A stretch of 58,555 bases of DNA from Gymnopilus junonius (Eukaryota; Basidiomycota; Agaricomycetes; Agaricales; Galerinaceae). Position 1 is the stretch's first letter; each line of letters begins with the position of its first letter. The DNA is taken from the NCBI GenBank assembly GCA_015501075.1, contig JADNYJ010000220.1:1-58555 (forward strand). Direction: 5' to 3'. The translations under genes were made by a program, and so were the position numbers. Under the pieces are notes generated by a model. The model was not told the origin of the DNA and ran no database searches. It saw only the letters and a list, made by a program, of their open reading frames with translations. Shown here in pieces: positions 35,801 to 47,054 of the stretch.

Positions 35801-35918
35801 CCCACCGGGTCCCCCTGGTGGTGGTGGCAGAATGCCATATAATCGCGGTGGCGGTGGTGGTTATGGACGTGGCGGCGAGCCAAGAGACAGAGGCGGCTAC
35901 GGGGTGCCACGTCCTTAA
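32888..35918 (+). CDS. Pro/Arg/Gly-rich disordered protein (frame break near 35476)
   Basis: Exons 32888-33067, 33109-33561, 33624-35259 and 35318-35918 would give about 956 residues. The N-terminus is basic (STRQNKKQRKNRNNASNRER) and is followed by a Gln-rich segment and one compact block (PPGKSDLEILQNLKKMILDN ... HPFYKAIPSPAYLASLWKG). The rest is low-complexity Pro/Arg/Asp/Tyr/Gly with an RGG-like end, typical of RNA-binding or condensate-forming proteins; no folded RNA-binding domain is seen. The last exon switches frame inside a run of C near 35470-35478: restoring the downstream frame (PPLKRAREDYPPDYY) needs one more base. No intron of the right length fits, so this is a sequence error or a recent frameshift. 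Confidence 0.65.
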
Positions 35919-36436
35919 AAGCTTTCCTCTTCAACTCTCGATCAATATGCTTTGCCTTGGTTCTGCTTCCTCGTATAACTTCTCAAAATGCTCTCATTTA
36001 ATCTAAACTGATCTAGCTCGCGATCTCAAAGACGGATTTTTTGTTTCTGGTCTGGTGCTCCTTGTTGGTTTGGATATTGATCTATTTATTCATGTATCGG
36101 GCTCTCAGATTGCTCAAAAGTATTGGATGCCGTTTTCATCTTCTTGACTATACTCCTTTTCTCTCTACAAACAAATATTGATAGCTCCGTTACGTTGTCT
36201 CTTTTTACTTTGTTTCCTTCAAGTTTTCACGTATATGTACCGTATGCATGACATTTATGCGTGCAACAAATCTAACCATGGTCAGCAATCCGTGTATGAT
36301 CAACATTATTGTAAGGGACGGGCGAGGGTCCAGTGTGGATCGGAATTTACGAAAATTGAGGCCATATATCCTGATAATTTTGTAATTGTTGGAACGGCAG
36401 TAACACTCAAACGGATCGGAACAAGCGACCGTTACT
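35919..36436. other. Intergenic
   Basis: 3' flank; no gene supported. Confidence 0.4.
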
Positions 36437-37100
36437 TCAGTCAAGGCAGGGGCTTTGGAAAAACCCTTTGATAATTACCCTTTCCTCGCGACTTTGTATG
36501 TCGAGATAAAGCTTCTGAAGTCGTTGGAAGGAATATGAGTCATTCAATATAATAGGACCCTCCGGGTTCACATACCGTTTTGATAATAGAAGGTCTGCCA
36601 TTATTTCACGTACGGTGCACCTGTTCTCGTGTTTCAAAAGTGCCTCAAGGATAGCAGGATTGGGAGCCTTGCAGTCTATGGGTGTGGTAGTGGATATATG
36701 CACTCAGAGATCCTTTTCACGGGACCTACGCAGAACTTCGTTAATAAATGTAAGGTAGGATTTTGTCGACCTATGATATTTCGCCAATACATAAGTCCTC
36801 GTGATGGAGCCGAATTCCGCCAAGGATAGTCCATAATTTAGGTGTATTAACTGCAATAATTCGCCATCTCCTACAGACTGAGAGAGGCGAAAAGAGCCGA
36901 TACTAGCCCATGACATCTGCTGCCATTTTTTATTTTCCACATCGGAAGACAATATCAGGACCCATATTTCGTTGGGTAGGGCACGAATATAGGACAGATC
37001 TAGGAGGGTATGGTGATCATGGATGAAATTCTGTGTTTCCTCTAGAAAGTGCAGGTTTCTCCTCCGCAATCGGTCGTCTGAGGAACTATTTTCGAGAAAG
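36437..37100 (-). pseudogene. Decayed F-box-like fragment
   Basis: Minus-strand translation matches the 22833-25182 protein: FIHDHHTLLDLSYIRALPNE, then SWASIGSFRLSQS, a frame change near 36704, then ILEALLKHENR and YSFQRLQKLYL. The motif order is kept but the Cys-Arg-Arg-Trp part is disrupted and the gene is broken on both ends. Confidence 0.75.
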
Positions 37101-38331
37101 CATTGAATATTTGTAACTGAGATCGAGCCAAGGAAAGTACGTCTTTAATCTTCGCTCTTTCTTCATCTGTTGGAACTGCATTCGACTTCAGGAGGTGCCA
37201 TTACTGGAGATCTTGGAACCGTGACCTCTTGGGCTTTATGGCTCCCAAGGACTTTGGTTAGGGAGGAGAAGTGGCCCTGCAGAGCTGGCAACATAAGCGA
37301 AGCCGGCTATGAAGATCGTTGTCGTCGTCGTTCGGGCTCAGAGCCGTATGCATACAGGCACACACAAGGCTATGCGACCAGAGAACCCGATAATGACGAC
37401 AGGCAGTCAAGCTGGAAGTCGGGCTTGTGGGATGACAGATGGCAACAATCTATGATGATATCGATAAAAATACTGCGCAGGTGCCGCGAAAATAGACTAC
37501 GAAAAACCAATGCATCCATATGTATTCTGGGTGGAAGAAAATTGTCGCATGCTATTTCTTTCTTAACGTTTGATATGAGCCGCAAGTGAGTTGTACGTCT
37601 CTCAAAGCATAACACCGGTCCTAAGATCTGGGATAATAGCCGCTAGAGAATGCATAGCAGGGAAAGCGATTTTCGGGGAAAGTTCCATAGATTTGAGAAT
37701 AAGGAGCAGCCGCAGTGAGGAGAAAAGGGAAAGGCTTGTACAGAGTCAGACTCATAGCGACAGTCAACGGCTGGACTCCGGAGCGCACGTGCGGGAAGTT
37801 CGGAGGCCCGGGATACCGCTCTTAGCTCTAGGCTCTCTTTCCGCAATTCGTTGTCGTCGTCACCGCCCTCCTCAGGCTCTTATCCTTTTCTTTTTGTTCA
37901 CGTTTCTGAGCTGAGCTGAGCTGTGTCATGCGCTGTGGTTCTTCTTTTGTAGTATTGCATCACTTACTGTGGTACTCACTGAAAATGCTTGTCACTGATG
38001 ACACCAATCCATACTACTAGTACAATCACATATTACAGAGCCACGAATGGATGGTTAGGATGCATGGTTGGCCTGTGCGGTGCTCTAAAACTGGGCTGCT
38101 ACTCTCGAATTGGTGAGTATGCCTCTGAGTGAAGTTTCAGCGATTATGCCCTGGGTTGATTTGCAAGGTGCATTGGTTGTCTTTGGAAGTGTAGTGTAAC
38201 TGACTAGTTCATTTCACTAGCCAATGTACCACTCTAAATCGTTATTTATGCCCTCCAAACACTTTCACACATCATTCGGAAGGCTCAAGACCCATCTCAA
38301 TCTCATCTTGTTCACACCATCGCCCGCGTTA
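37101..38331. other. Intergenic, no gene seen
   Basis: Short open stretches only. A GAGCT microsatellite lies at about 37907-37922. Confidence 0.35.
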
Positions 38332-38551
38332 GAACAAGCACGTTGGGGCAGGCCGTTCTGCCTCGGATCCAGGGAGCTGATGCTCGGAGACGCGTCGAGC
38401 AGGCCGTGCGGATAGCGTAGCACGTCGTGGCAGAAGGCAAGCAATGGAATGATATTCAGAGTGCGGGACGCGCTGGCACACAGAACGTGCACAGCCACTG
38501 ATGGGAATGTATCTAATCTAATCGACTACGTGCCAGATGGCACTGCCACAA
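38332..38551. repeat. ~220-bp repeat, copy 2
   Basis: Counterpart of 13534-13754. Here it lies immediately left of duplication unit 1. Confidence 0.75.
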
Positions 38552-38924
38552 TGTCCTGGCCCCGCAGCGCTGGTCTGAACGGACCTTGTGATTTGGAGGT
38601 TTCTGTGACAGGCTTTTCTGCGCACCAGAAAGATGACTGGACAAAAACTGGGCTACATTCAGATACAGTATTGACAGATACAATGAAAAAAGGGCAGCAC
38701 CGACGCAAGACAAGTAAACTATTTATGAACTACGAGATGAGAAATCCTTAACGCATAAGGATGTGTTGATTGGAAGGGGAAGCAGGGGAAACACAAATGA
38801 GAAAAGTACGTAATATCGTAAACGGTATTGCGAGGATAATTCTAAAGGCCGGAAGCTGAAAGAAAAAGAAAGAAAAAGATCGCGAATACTTACATGGCGG
38901 AGCAACTGTTCCGCGTTCCGTGTC

Positions 38925-38937
38925 CCGTGCCAGACGG
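38925..38937 (-). other. Conserved inverted repeat 3' of copy D
   Basis: CCGT/ACGG arms with a 5-nt loop, 38 nt downstream of the copy D stop; also present 3' of F at 45221-45233. Confidence 0.35.
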
Positions 38938-38974
38938 TGTTGATAGATCCGAGAGCCCGAGAGGAAAAGCCACC

Positions 38975-40396
38975 TCACATCGTGTCCTGCATCTCACTTT
39001 CGTTGTCTGCGCACTCCAGGACCTTTCGAGCAGGACTAACGGTTTCAGCGACGTGGATGAGTTCCCTTGCCTGCCTATACTTATTTGCTGATTAGCTTCA
39101 TCCATGAATTAGATCTTTTTTTTACCTGAGATCCCTCTGCAGTATAAAGCCGTTCCCTATTTTCTCCCTGCCTATTCGTCGAACTTTCTTTCTCTTCTGA
39201 ACAATCCCTTGGGATGGCGTTGGTGTGTTGGAAGATGATGCCGAATCCGATGAGGGAGATGTGCGCGAGCGCTTGATGGGTCTTTGAAACTCGATCAACG
39301 TTGATGTCTCCGAGGCTGGGAATGGGGATTGAGGAAAAATACAAAATCTAGGTGTCGACAATTTGGCGACTCACCGATCTCTATTTCAGGCTTCTTTTTG
39401 TTCAATGACTGAGCTGGTGGGTGGTGTTCTGTCAGCTGTATGATGACGGGAGGATATGCCCCTGGGCGAGGTTGGACTGGTGTCCTGGACCTTGCCTCGT
39501 TTGTCCCCTGTATACAACTTCTGATTGTCAGCAACCCTTTCGAGAGGCGGTACCCTTCATACATACCTTCCATCAGATGGCACTACATCGTTACCGTCCT
39601 GCTCCTGCTCGATGAGACCAGTCTCAGAGCAGGCGAAATGTCCAGTGCTTGGAGCCTGGCTGGATATTTGTTTTTGGATTGGTTCTGCTTCTCCATGATG
39701 GGTGGCAGAACCTGCTTGGAATTGATGTGGCCCTGGTAAAATTTGGTACTGGGGAATCTCATTTCCTTGTTGAGTGTATGACCCAAGATGGAAATTGATA
39801 TTGGGGTGGGGCAGCAGTCGGCGAGGATTGAATATAAGCGGGAACAGCTTCGGTGTTCCATAGCGTTGCACGGAGTGACCGTGGGCAGTGGATGGATGGA
39901 TGCTGCTGCAGCTGCTGAGCGCGTTGATTTGTTGGAAGCCACTGGTCCCCTCCAGAATTGGCGACAGGCTTGGACGTCGCATTCGGTGGTGAGTAGTCAG
40001 CCAAAAACTGATCAACAAGCTCGTCGTAATCATGGCTTGCTTCTGCATGAACTAATTATGATTGATTTTTCTTCACGCAGCAAAAAATAATCACCTTGTA
40101 GGTTGACCTCCTGGGACGAATCTGAAATGTCGCCTTCAGGATACTTCGTCGACTGACTCGGTTGGACCGAGGGCGCGCCATCGTCATATTCTGATGGAAC
40201 ACGATCAGTACCAATTATTGCCAGGTAGGTATTGCATTATTTAATGAATGTACCATTCATTATTTAATGGATCTACCATTCATTATTTAATGGATCTACC
40301 ATTCGCGATGGATTGATTGTGACAAGCGCCCTCTTCACGCCAAAAGGGGTTGGTATAAGATGGCAGGGTGTTGATGGCGAATTCAAATGCGTTCAT
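38975..40396 (-). pseudogene. Family copy D, lacks one exon and is frameshifted
   Basis: Exon 1 (40396-40300) reads MNAFEFAINTLPSYTNPFW. The next exon begins with YDDGAPSV and corresponds to exon 3 of copy F; the 357-nt exon 2 of F is absent. The following exon opens SHDYDELVDQFLADYSPP as in F but meets a TGA near 39780. The family frame continues one base away (GSATHHGEAEP, SETGLIEQEQDG), so there is a net 1-nt shift near 39790. The 3' exons are open: KRK-type exon replaced by NKKKPEIEIG, then KKVRRIGREKIGNGFILQRD and the tail ELIHVAETVSPARKVL, ending TGA 38975. It probably no longer makes the full protein. Confidence 0.65.
40231..40304 (-). repeat. Tandem 23-nt repeats at the exon 1 donor of copy D
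   Basis: Three copies of a 23-nt unit, two exact and one variant. Read on the minus strand, each unit starts with the exon 1 donor sequence (GGTAGATCC or GGTACATTC), so two or three equivalent 5' splice sites lie in a row. Copy F has a single unit. Confidence 0.75.
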
Positions 40397-40401
40397 CTTG
40401 G

Positions 40402-40728
40402 TTAGAAATCTGAAGAGCCGAATGGGTGTATGTAGGCAGCTAATAGACGGGAGAAGAGTCGTTGTGGTGAACAAAACAATGAGAGGTGCGCGCGTTTTAA
40501 GGCGGCTGGAAATTTGGGACTCAGCAATTGTAACGTGTTAGTCAAACACATATGAGGGCATTCATTGTTCCTACTTAGAGTACTAGCTGCCCAGGTCTCT
40601 GGCTCGAAAGATTTCAAATCCAAGTAGACACACACTTGATCACTCGCTGCCTCGTTGTTTTCGTTCAGAAGGACGATGGTTTTGGGAAGGAGTACTTTCG
40701 GGGTTGTGGGTGCAATCAAATTTCCCAT
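40402..40728 (-). CDS. Conserved upstream ORF before copy D
   Basis: 108 codons, ATG to TAA, ending 5 nt before the copy D ATG. It begins MGNLIAPTTPKVLLPKTIVL. The same ORF, same length, with few substitutions, precedes copy F at 47055-47381. In A the start is recognisable (APTTPK) but stops after 28 codons. It could be a leader ORF controlling translation of the main frame, or simply conserved promoter DNA that happens to be open. No domain recognised. Confidence 0.35.
   Translation of the reverse strand: MGNLIAPTTPKVLLPKTIVLLNENNEAASDQVCVYLDLKSFEPETWAASTLSRNNECPHMCLTNTLQLLSPKFPAALKRAHLSLFCSPQRLFSRLLAAYIHPFGSSDF
40534..40550. promoter_or_regulatory. Variant palindrome upstream of copy D
   Basis: CGTGTTAGTCAAACACA differs from the palindrome of A and C in a few positions, leaving GTGTT/AACAC arms. 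It sits about 140 nt upstream of D and 510 nt upstream of E, in the shared divergent promoter. Confidence 0.35.
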
Positions 40729-41060
40729 GGTTGCTATTCTAGGCTCCTTGTTATCGCATCTTCCTTGTCGTTCTTTTACCGCACCTCACTGCCCCCGTCG
40801 AATTTATTCCAGAACTGCAGCATGCCCGAGAACCCTGACCGGGTGGGCCTTGTGTGAGTGATCAATATCGATCAATATTCAATCAATATTCAACAAAGAT
40901 GTTTGCTGAGTCCCAATTCATCTCAAAAGTCGCACACTTGTGGTGATTGTTCTTTCGCCACAAATACCCTTTCCCCTCGCCTCTGCCTCCTATTTATGCT
41001 AGTTACCCCTACAGTCCACTTTGAAGTACCAGGACACACAAATCTGGACCCAATCCCGAA

Positions 41061-42655
41061 ATGCTACCACCGACTTCCACTCCAACCCATGCTTCAGGAC
41101 GGCAGCCAACGTTGAACCACCCAAGGCAGGCTTCGACACAGCGAGTAGGCAGAACAGGCTCTACCTATTTCTCTTCAGAATGCCTAGCTGATCCCTCACA
41201 CCCGTTTCCAAGTGACCTGACCTTCAACAATGGCGAGCAGCAGGATGCTTTCTGCCTATTCGGCAACTCTCCCACCTTTTCTCTCCCCAATGCCGGTCTC
41301 TTTAATTATGCTCATGACTCTAATCCACCTACCGAGAGGTCTTTAAGGCTCGGAGAAGCAATAAGTTCATTTCAACATAGTCAAGGTAAATGCTTTATTA
41401 CCAATACTCTCTCGAGCCATACCAATAATTATCAAAATTTCGTAGATATTTCTAACTTTACCATCACGCCACCCAGCCTATTGAAATTTCATGACAGTGT
41501 CAATCCATTCCAATTGGACGAACAGATGGCATATGTACAAGCGCACACCTCCACCTCTAATACTGGCACCTCATCCGAAATACAAAATCTGCGCCGTGAG
41601 GCGTTTTATGCACCAACGTCCAGAGAAGGTACTAATTATTATAACTATGAAGTTCCATCTCCTGCCTACCAGGAGCAGATTGATTTGCTATATGGCCAAT
41701 CCCCACCGTCGAGCAGTGGCATTGCCCAGCAGCACCCTTCCCTCTGGTACCCGCAACCACTCTCTGCAGCACCATATAATAATAACAATGCTCCCGCAAA
41801 CAACGCTCCAAAGCCTCTCATCCAACCACTGGCAGTCCAACCCCCGACTACGATTTCAGGCCTTGCATTGCAGCATCACCCAGGCCATTATCCGACTATG
41901 GATATACCAACAGCTGGCGGTCCCCAACACCTCCGTGAACCGCAAGAACAGCAACATCCAGAAGGTTCTGCTTTACATCGTGGAGAAGCAGAACCACATT
42001 CAATAATCATATCCTACCGGACTTTCATAACCGGTAATTCTACCAGCTCTGAAAATGATTACATTGAGCAGGAACGCAGCAATGGCAAATCATCCGATGG
42101 AAGGTACGTATGAGTGGTTCCACTTCTCGAGAATTTGAAAGCCATGCTAACAACTAAAAGCTCGCCACAGGAGACGGGCAGTGTGGGATCTGAGATGCCA
42201 ATCCAACCTCCCGAGATATATCCATCATCCGAAGGGTCAGTCATAAACCAAGAAGACGAATCATCTCAACCATCTGGGGTAGGGTCCAAACGGAAGCAAC
42301 ACACAGAACCCAGTGAGTTGGTGTACTGTCAATGTCATATCAATATCTTGCTCAACCCTCCTTCACAGTGCCGGAGGTGCCAGCCCAGCCTCAACAACGC
42401 AGCAAGCGCACACGCGCATCCCTGCCATCCTCTTCACCATCCACTCAACATCTTCGGATACACTGGTGCCAGCCCAAGAAAGTGTGCAGAAGAGGAAGAG
42501 GGCACCGAAAACGCCGAAAACGCTCAAGAAGAATATCGGGGGGGTGTTCAGGCAACAGACGGACCCAAGGTATGGCAATAACAATAACCTAATCCATATG
42601 CAAAACTGATCAGTAAAATTATATAGGCATCAGGATTGACCAACGATATGCGTAG
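41061..42655 (+). pseudogene. Family copy E, 1-nt frameshift in the exon 4
   Basis: Exons 41061-41385, 41446-42107, 42171-42312 and 42369-42569 match copy G exactly in boundaries. The protein starts MLPPTSTPTHASG, has the family block NYAHDSNPPTER, and continues YEVPSPAYQEQIDLLYGQSP, GSALHRGEAEP, SSENDYIEQE ... SDGRY and GSKRKQHTEP. In exon 4, E has one base fewer than G near 42444 (CCACTCAAC against CCACCTCAAC), so the KRKRAPKTPKTLKK block of G is lost and replaced by an Arg-rich stretch to a TAG at 42653-42655. It may still make a protein with an altered C-terminus of similar length. Confidence 0.65.
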
Positions 42656-42763
42656 TTGAAGCCACGGTCCCTGCTTAACGAGGACTTTGGTGCGAGGAGA
42701 CGAATGTTAGATGGAGGGAGGATGTGAGGTGGCTTTGCCCTCGGAATATCGGATTGATAAGCA

Positions 42764-42777
42764 CCGTCATGGCACGG
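42764..42777 (+). other. Conserved inverted repeat 3' of copy E
   Basis: CCGT-CATGGC-ACGG, also 3' of G at 49405-49418. Between it and the stop lie remnants of the VHIAETVSPA tail exon (VVEATVPA), now out of frame, so the tail was lost in the E/G lineage. Confidence 0.4.
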
Positions 42778-43844
42778 GACGCGGAGTGCCAGCTGGTTCC
42801 GCTACTTCTGACCAGTCTCTTTCCTTTACGTTTATTATTCGAATTTATGCCCTCCAACGATTTACAATACCTATCTCAGTTCTCTTCAATTTCGAGTATC
42901 TCTTTATATTATACCCATTGCTGCTGCCTCACTATTCTCTCATAAAGATATTCTTTTTTCTCACTGTATTGCATTAGATATTATTGACTATCCTGCTGAC
43001 TATTAATCGTCCTCCAATATTTCAGCAAAAAGAAGCAGACAAAAATACTGTATTGGAAATAGTGATAGGGAAGGCCTTACTACGAGTAAGTACAGCTCAG
43101 CTGTGAAATGAAATGACGAGGCCAGCGCTCTAGCACGCCGGGCTAATTCAAGAATAAAACCAGTGGTGTCGCCATGTCTAGGGTATCTTCCGACCTTGCC
43201 GTAGTTTATTACATGGCCTAATAATTCCCTGTTGAAGAAGTCGTTCACTTCCCGCAGCTGCTTTCTGACGCGTTGAACATGTACTCACCAGTGAATAGAT
43301 ATGGCGAGAACAACTCCAGCCTACAAACACCTTTCTGAGTCAGCTTCATGATTAAATCCTGCTCGAGAGAGGACAAAAAAACAGAGATGGAGGTGTGAGA
43401 ATTGGATGCCAGATCTGGAGCATTTGTGTTTGAGGCGCCAGCAAAGCAGAAAGGAACTGCACCTGTGAGTAATAGGAGGAAACCGAGGTCACGACAGACG
43501 AGTCATCTGTGGAATTAGTAATAGGTGCAAACTTGTCCGAGGTGCAGGTAGCGACGTGCTGGAAGACCAAGAGTGGTTGGGCGGGTCGCAGTCAGTAAGG
43601 TGAATGGGGTCAAGGAAGAGGAGAAAAGTCGGAGAGCAGAAAATAAATGAGGAGGAAGATACTAGAGGCAGAGTGTGCTTGTGACTGAGGAAGATGGGGA
43701 GATGGGTTTCAATTGGCAAGATTCATTGAAGCAGACATAGCTTGCCACGGAATCGTCTTCCATCAACCACGGATTAAACAAAGCAGCTGTTCACATCCGA
43801 CAACTGCTTTCCGCATGCAGCGCACCCAACACTAACCTGCTGGC

Positions 43845-44063
43845 TCAAAAGACTGAGCACAGGAGTGCAAGGATTCCTTGGTAAGGAATGTTGGGAAATA
43901 TCCAAAGGCCGTTTGTACCTTCCATCACGTCCTCCCTATGCCATGTCCCCCATGCCACAAACTCCACCAGTAGCAACAATGCCAGCATGACCAGCGCGAC
44001 CACCGCAGCGGCGCCAGCTACCTCCATCATCTTTTCATCCAGCTCGACGAGCCACGACCACAT
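43845..44063 (-). CDS. Small single-pass membrane protein (candidate)
   Basis: Exon 44063-43919 and a short second exon 43852-43845 (intron GTACAA...CTCAG) give 50 residues. The sequence is MWSWLVELDEKM followed by a strong hydrophobic segment (VVALVMLALLLLVEFVAW). A TATAAAA at 44115-44109 lies about 46 nt upstream of the ATG. It is placed between the two duplication units and has no second copy. Small size makes chance possible. Confidence 0.3.
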   Translation of the reverse strand: MWSWLVELDEKMMEVAGAAAVVALVMLALLLLVEFVAWGTWHREDVMEGTNGLWIFPNIPYQGILALLCSVF

Positions 44064-44119
44064 ATGGGCAGCGTGGTGTCCGAATCGAGGCAGGTTGAAT
44101 AACGCGTATTTTATAGCGT

Positions 44120-44899
44120 GTCGGGGCATAAGAGTGAGTATATGCGCATGGGAGGAAAAGTGGACTAGGTGTCGAGCGGGGTGCTTATGAAAAGGACAAG
44201 GTTAAAAAGGAAGTCACTACACCGTGTTCTTGACCGTCCTTTTCTTCCTATCAAGCATGAATCTGTCAAAGAGGTGGTTCATGACTGATAACTGCTGTCC
44301 AGACACATTCAAGTACCCACAACGGCATTGTTTGCTCAGAGACGACGAGGGGAGGAAGCAGAGGAGACAGACGCGTAATTTGTAGATGGAGTGGAGGTAA
44401 GAAGTTACACTGGGGGATTTCACATTGTCAGGTGCTTTTGTATGTGCGTGGAAAGAAAGTTGGGTGGGGCGTGCTCAGTGTGGAAGCCGAGGTCAAGGAG
44501 AAGGATGACTCATGAAGAGGAGAAACAAGTTGGACCGAAATGTGCTTGTGGTTGCGAAGACGGAGGTCTAAGCAGACAGGTGGCAGACGAGCTGGCGCTG
44601 CCTCTCCAACTGGGTTTGGAGGAGAGACAGACGCGTTGCCAGCAAAAGATGCGGCAGTGTGTAGTCTTCTGGGGTACGGATGGGGACAGCGTGCCGTTTC
44701 TGTATCCTGAGCCCTAGCCCTGATGCACTCATTTGCCCATGCTTGTCTGCATCCTCCATCGCCCCAACCTGAGGACTTCTATGCTGGGTTCTGAAATGGG
44801 TGTCAGCATCGACAAATGTTTGAACCTCCGCCAGACAGAACGAGCTGGAGGGACAGGTGAAAGGCGTCCTTGGGAGTAGGAGGTCGAACGTTGAACATT
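44120..44899. other. Spacer between duplication units
   Basis: Overlapping open stretches on both strands but none with family motifs, splice support or clear coding character. Confidence 0.35.
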
Positions 44900-45220
44900 G
44901 AATTTGCGACAGGCCTTGGTGTGCACCAGAAAGATGATTGGACAAAAACTGAGTTACAGTATTAGCAGATACAGTGGGGAAAAAAAGCGACAGCCCAGAC
45001 GCGAGGTTAGTAAACTATTTATGAACTCCGAGATAAGAAATTCTTATGCGCAGAAGGAGGATTTAATTTCAAGCAACAATACAAATGAAAATGTACGAGA
45101 AGTCGTGAGGGTTATTGTGAGGATAAATTTGAAGGCCCGGAGCTCAGAGGGAATGAAAGAGAAGAAAAAAGATTGCAAAACTTGAATACATAGCGGAGCA
45201 ACTGTCCCGCATTCCGCGTC

Positions 45221-45233
45221 CCGTGCCAGACGG
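45221..45233 (-). other. Conserved inverted repeat 3' of copy F
   Basis: CCGT-GCCAG-ACGG on the plus strand, 36 nt past the copy F stop codon. Confidence 0.35.
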
Positions 45234-45268
45234 TGTTGATCGATCCGACCCCGAGAGGAAAAGCCACC

Positions 45269-47049
45269 TCACATCCTCTCCTCCATCTCACATTCGTCGT
45301 CTGCGCACTCCAGGACCTTTCGAGTAGGAGTAACGGTCTCAGCGACATGGATGAGTTCCCTTGCCTGCCTAATGCCAATTTGCTGATAAGCTTCATCCAT
45401 GAATCAGATCAATTTTTTTTACCTTAGATCCCGCTGCAGTATAAATCCGTTCCCTATTTTCTCCCTGCCTATTCGTCGAACTTTCTTCCTCTTCTGAACA
45501 ATCCCTTGGGATGGCGTTGGTGTGTTGGAAGATGATGTCGAATTCAGCGAGGGAGATCTGCGCAAGCGCTTGGTAGGTCTTTGAAGCTCGATCGACGATG
45601 ATGTCTCCGAGGCTGGGAATGGGGGTTGAGCAAAATACAAAATCTCGGTGTCGACAATTTGACGACTCACTGATCTCTGTTTCAGGCTTCCTCTTGTTCG
45701 GTAACTGAGCTGGTGGGTGGTGCTCTGTTAGCTGTACGACAGGGGGATATACCCCTGGGCGAGGTTGGACTGGTGTCCTGGACCTTGCCTCGTTTGTCCC
45801 CTGCATACAACTTCTGATTGTCAGTACCCCTTTCGAGAAGCGGAACCCTTCATACATACCTTCGATCGGATGGCACTACACCGTTACCATCCTGCTCTTG
45901 CTCGATGAGACCAGTCTCGGAGCAGGCGAAATTACCGGTGCTTGGAGCCCGGTTGGACACATATGTTTGATGTGGTTCTGCTTCTCCATGATGGGTGGCA
46001 GAACCTGCTTGAAATTGATGTGGTATTGGTAAATTTGGGTGCTTGGAAGTGTCATTTCCCATTGGATGTGTGGTCTGGGATAGAAATTGATATCGGGGTG
46101 GAGCAACAGTCGGCGAGGATTGAATATAAGCGGGAACAGCTTCGGTGTTCCATGACGTTGCACGGAGTGGCCGTGGGCAGTGGATGGATAGAGGCTGCTG
46201 CTGCGCGCATTGAGGGCTTTCATTCGTCGAAAGCGGCTTGTCACCTCCGGAATTGGCAGCAGGCTTGGACGGAGCAGTCGGTGGTGAGTAGTCAGCCAGA
46301 AACTGATCAATGAGCTCGTCGTAATCATGGCTTGCTTCTGCATGAATTAATTATGAATGATTTTTCTTCAAGCAGATAACGAAGAATATTTACCTTGCAA
46401 GTTACCCTCGTGGGACGAATCTGAATCGTCGCCTTGAGGATACTTCGTCGATTGATTCGGTTTGACCGTGGGCGTGCCGTCATTGTATTCTGATAGAGCA
46501 CGATCAGTATCAATTATTGTAGGTAAGTACTGCATTATTTACCTTTTTGTACATGCCTTTCCTGATCGGCTGATTCTCTTGGCCAAAACTTCCATTGAGC
46601 TTCGAGCTCTGATGTATAGGCATCAGAGACGGATGATTTATAGGCAGGCGAAAGACTCTTATTCATATGATTGTCATGGTTCGTGTTGGTATTGGGGTGA
46701 GAAGTCTCTCGACGACTTTCAAGTGGAGGAGGCTCGTAGGCGCTGTCTTCCCTGTGCAACAGCATCGAGTGTCGTGGCGGTTGGCTTAGTACTGCCATGT
46801 GCTGCTGTGCGGCGTGAATCTGGTTTAAAGCCAAAGATAATGGGAGTGAATGCTCCATGGAGCTTGACGGAGAAGCCCTCATATGAGGATAGTGAAGTGC
46901 TGTAGAATTCAGTCAATAACGAAAGATTTGATGTTGCAGATAATAAATCTACCGTTCGCAATGGATAGATGGTGACTAGCGCCATCTTTGCGCCAAAAGG
47001 GGTTGGTGGAAGATGGCGCAGTGTCAATGGCGAATTCAAATGCGTTCAT
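45269..47049 (-). CDS. Family copy F, intact 7-exon gene
   Basis: Exons 47049-46953, 46899-46543, 46489-46394, 46337-45856, 45800-45671, 45612-45423 and 45368-45269 join without a stop to 483 residues. The start is MNAFEFAIDTAPSSTNPFW. Exon 2 (357 nt, phase 1 on both sides) is Ser/Pro/His-rich. Exon 4 carries SHDYDELIDQFLADYSPP, GSATHHGEAEPHQ and SETGLIEQEQDG. Exon 5 ends with NKRKPETEI. Exon 6 has KRLRRSPS and QKRKKVRRIGREKIGNGF. Exon 7 has the family tail ELIHVAETVTPTRKVL and an acidic end. There is no signal peptide or membrane segment; the basic clusters suggest a nuclear protein. No homeodomain, HMG box, zinc finger or other fold is visible. It shares a divergent promoter with G. Function unknown. 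Confidence 0.75.
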
Positions 47050-47054
47050 CTTGG

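Larger units (their letters stand above)
38600..43760. repeat. Tandem duplication unit 1 (D/E gene pair)
   Basis: Contains family copies D (-) and E (+) with their shared divergent promoter and both 3' flanks. The order and most of the sequence repeat at about 44900-49990 in the same orientation. Similarity extends past the genes on both sides; at the right end it is interrupted, with about 43220-43550 having no counterpart. Confidence 0.85.

Noticed and set aside
44391..44945. Two overlapping open stretches of more than 100 codons on opposite strands
   Set aside because: No ATG context, splice pattern or motif favours either, and both overlap the same bases.
45876..46343. 155-codon minus-strand stretch parallel to exon 4 of F, also long in D
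   Set aside because: It is a different frame of exon 4. The spliced frame has the family blocks (YDELIDQFL, GEAEP), this one does not.
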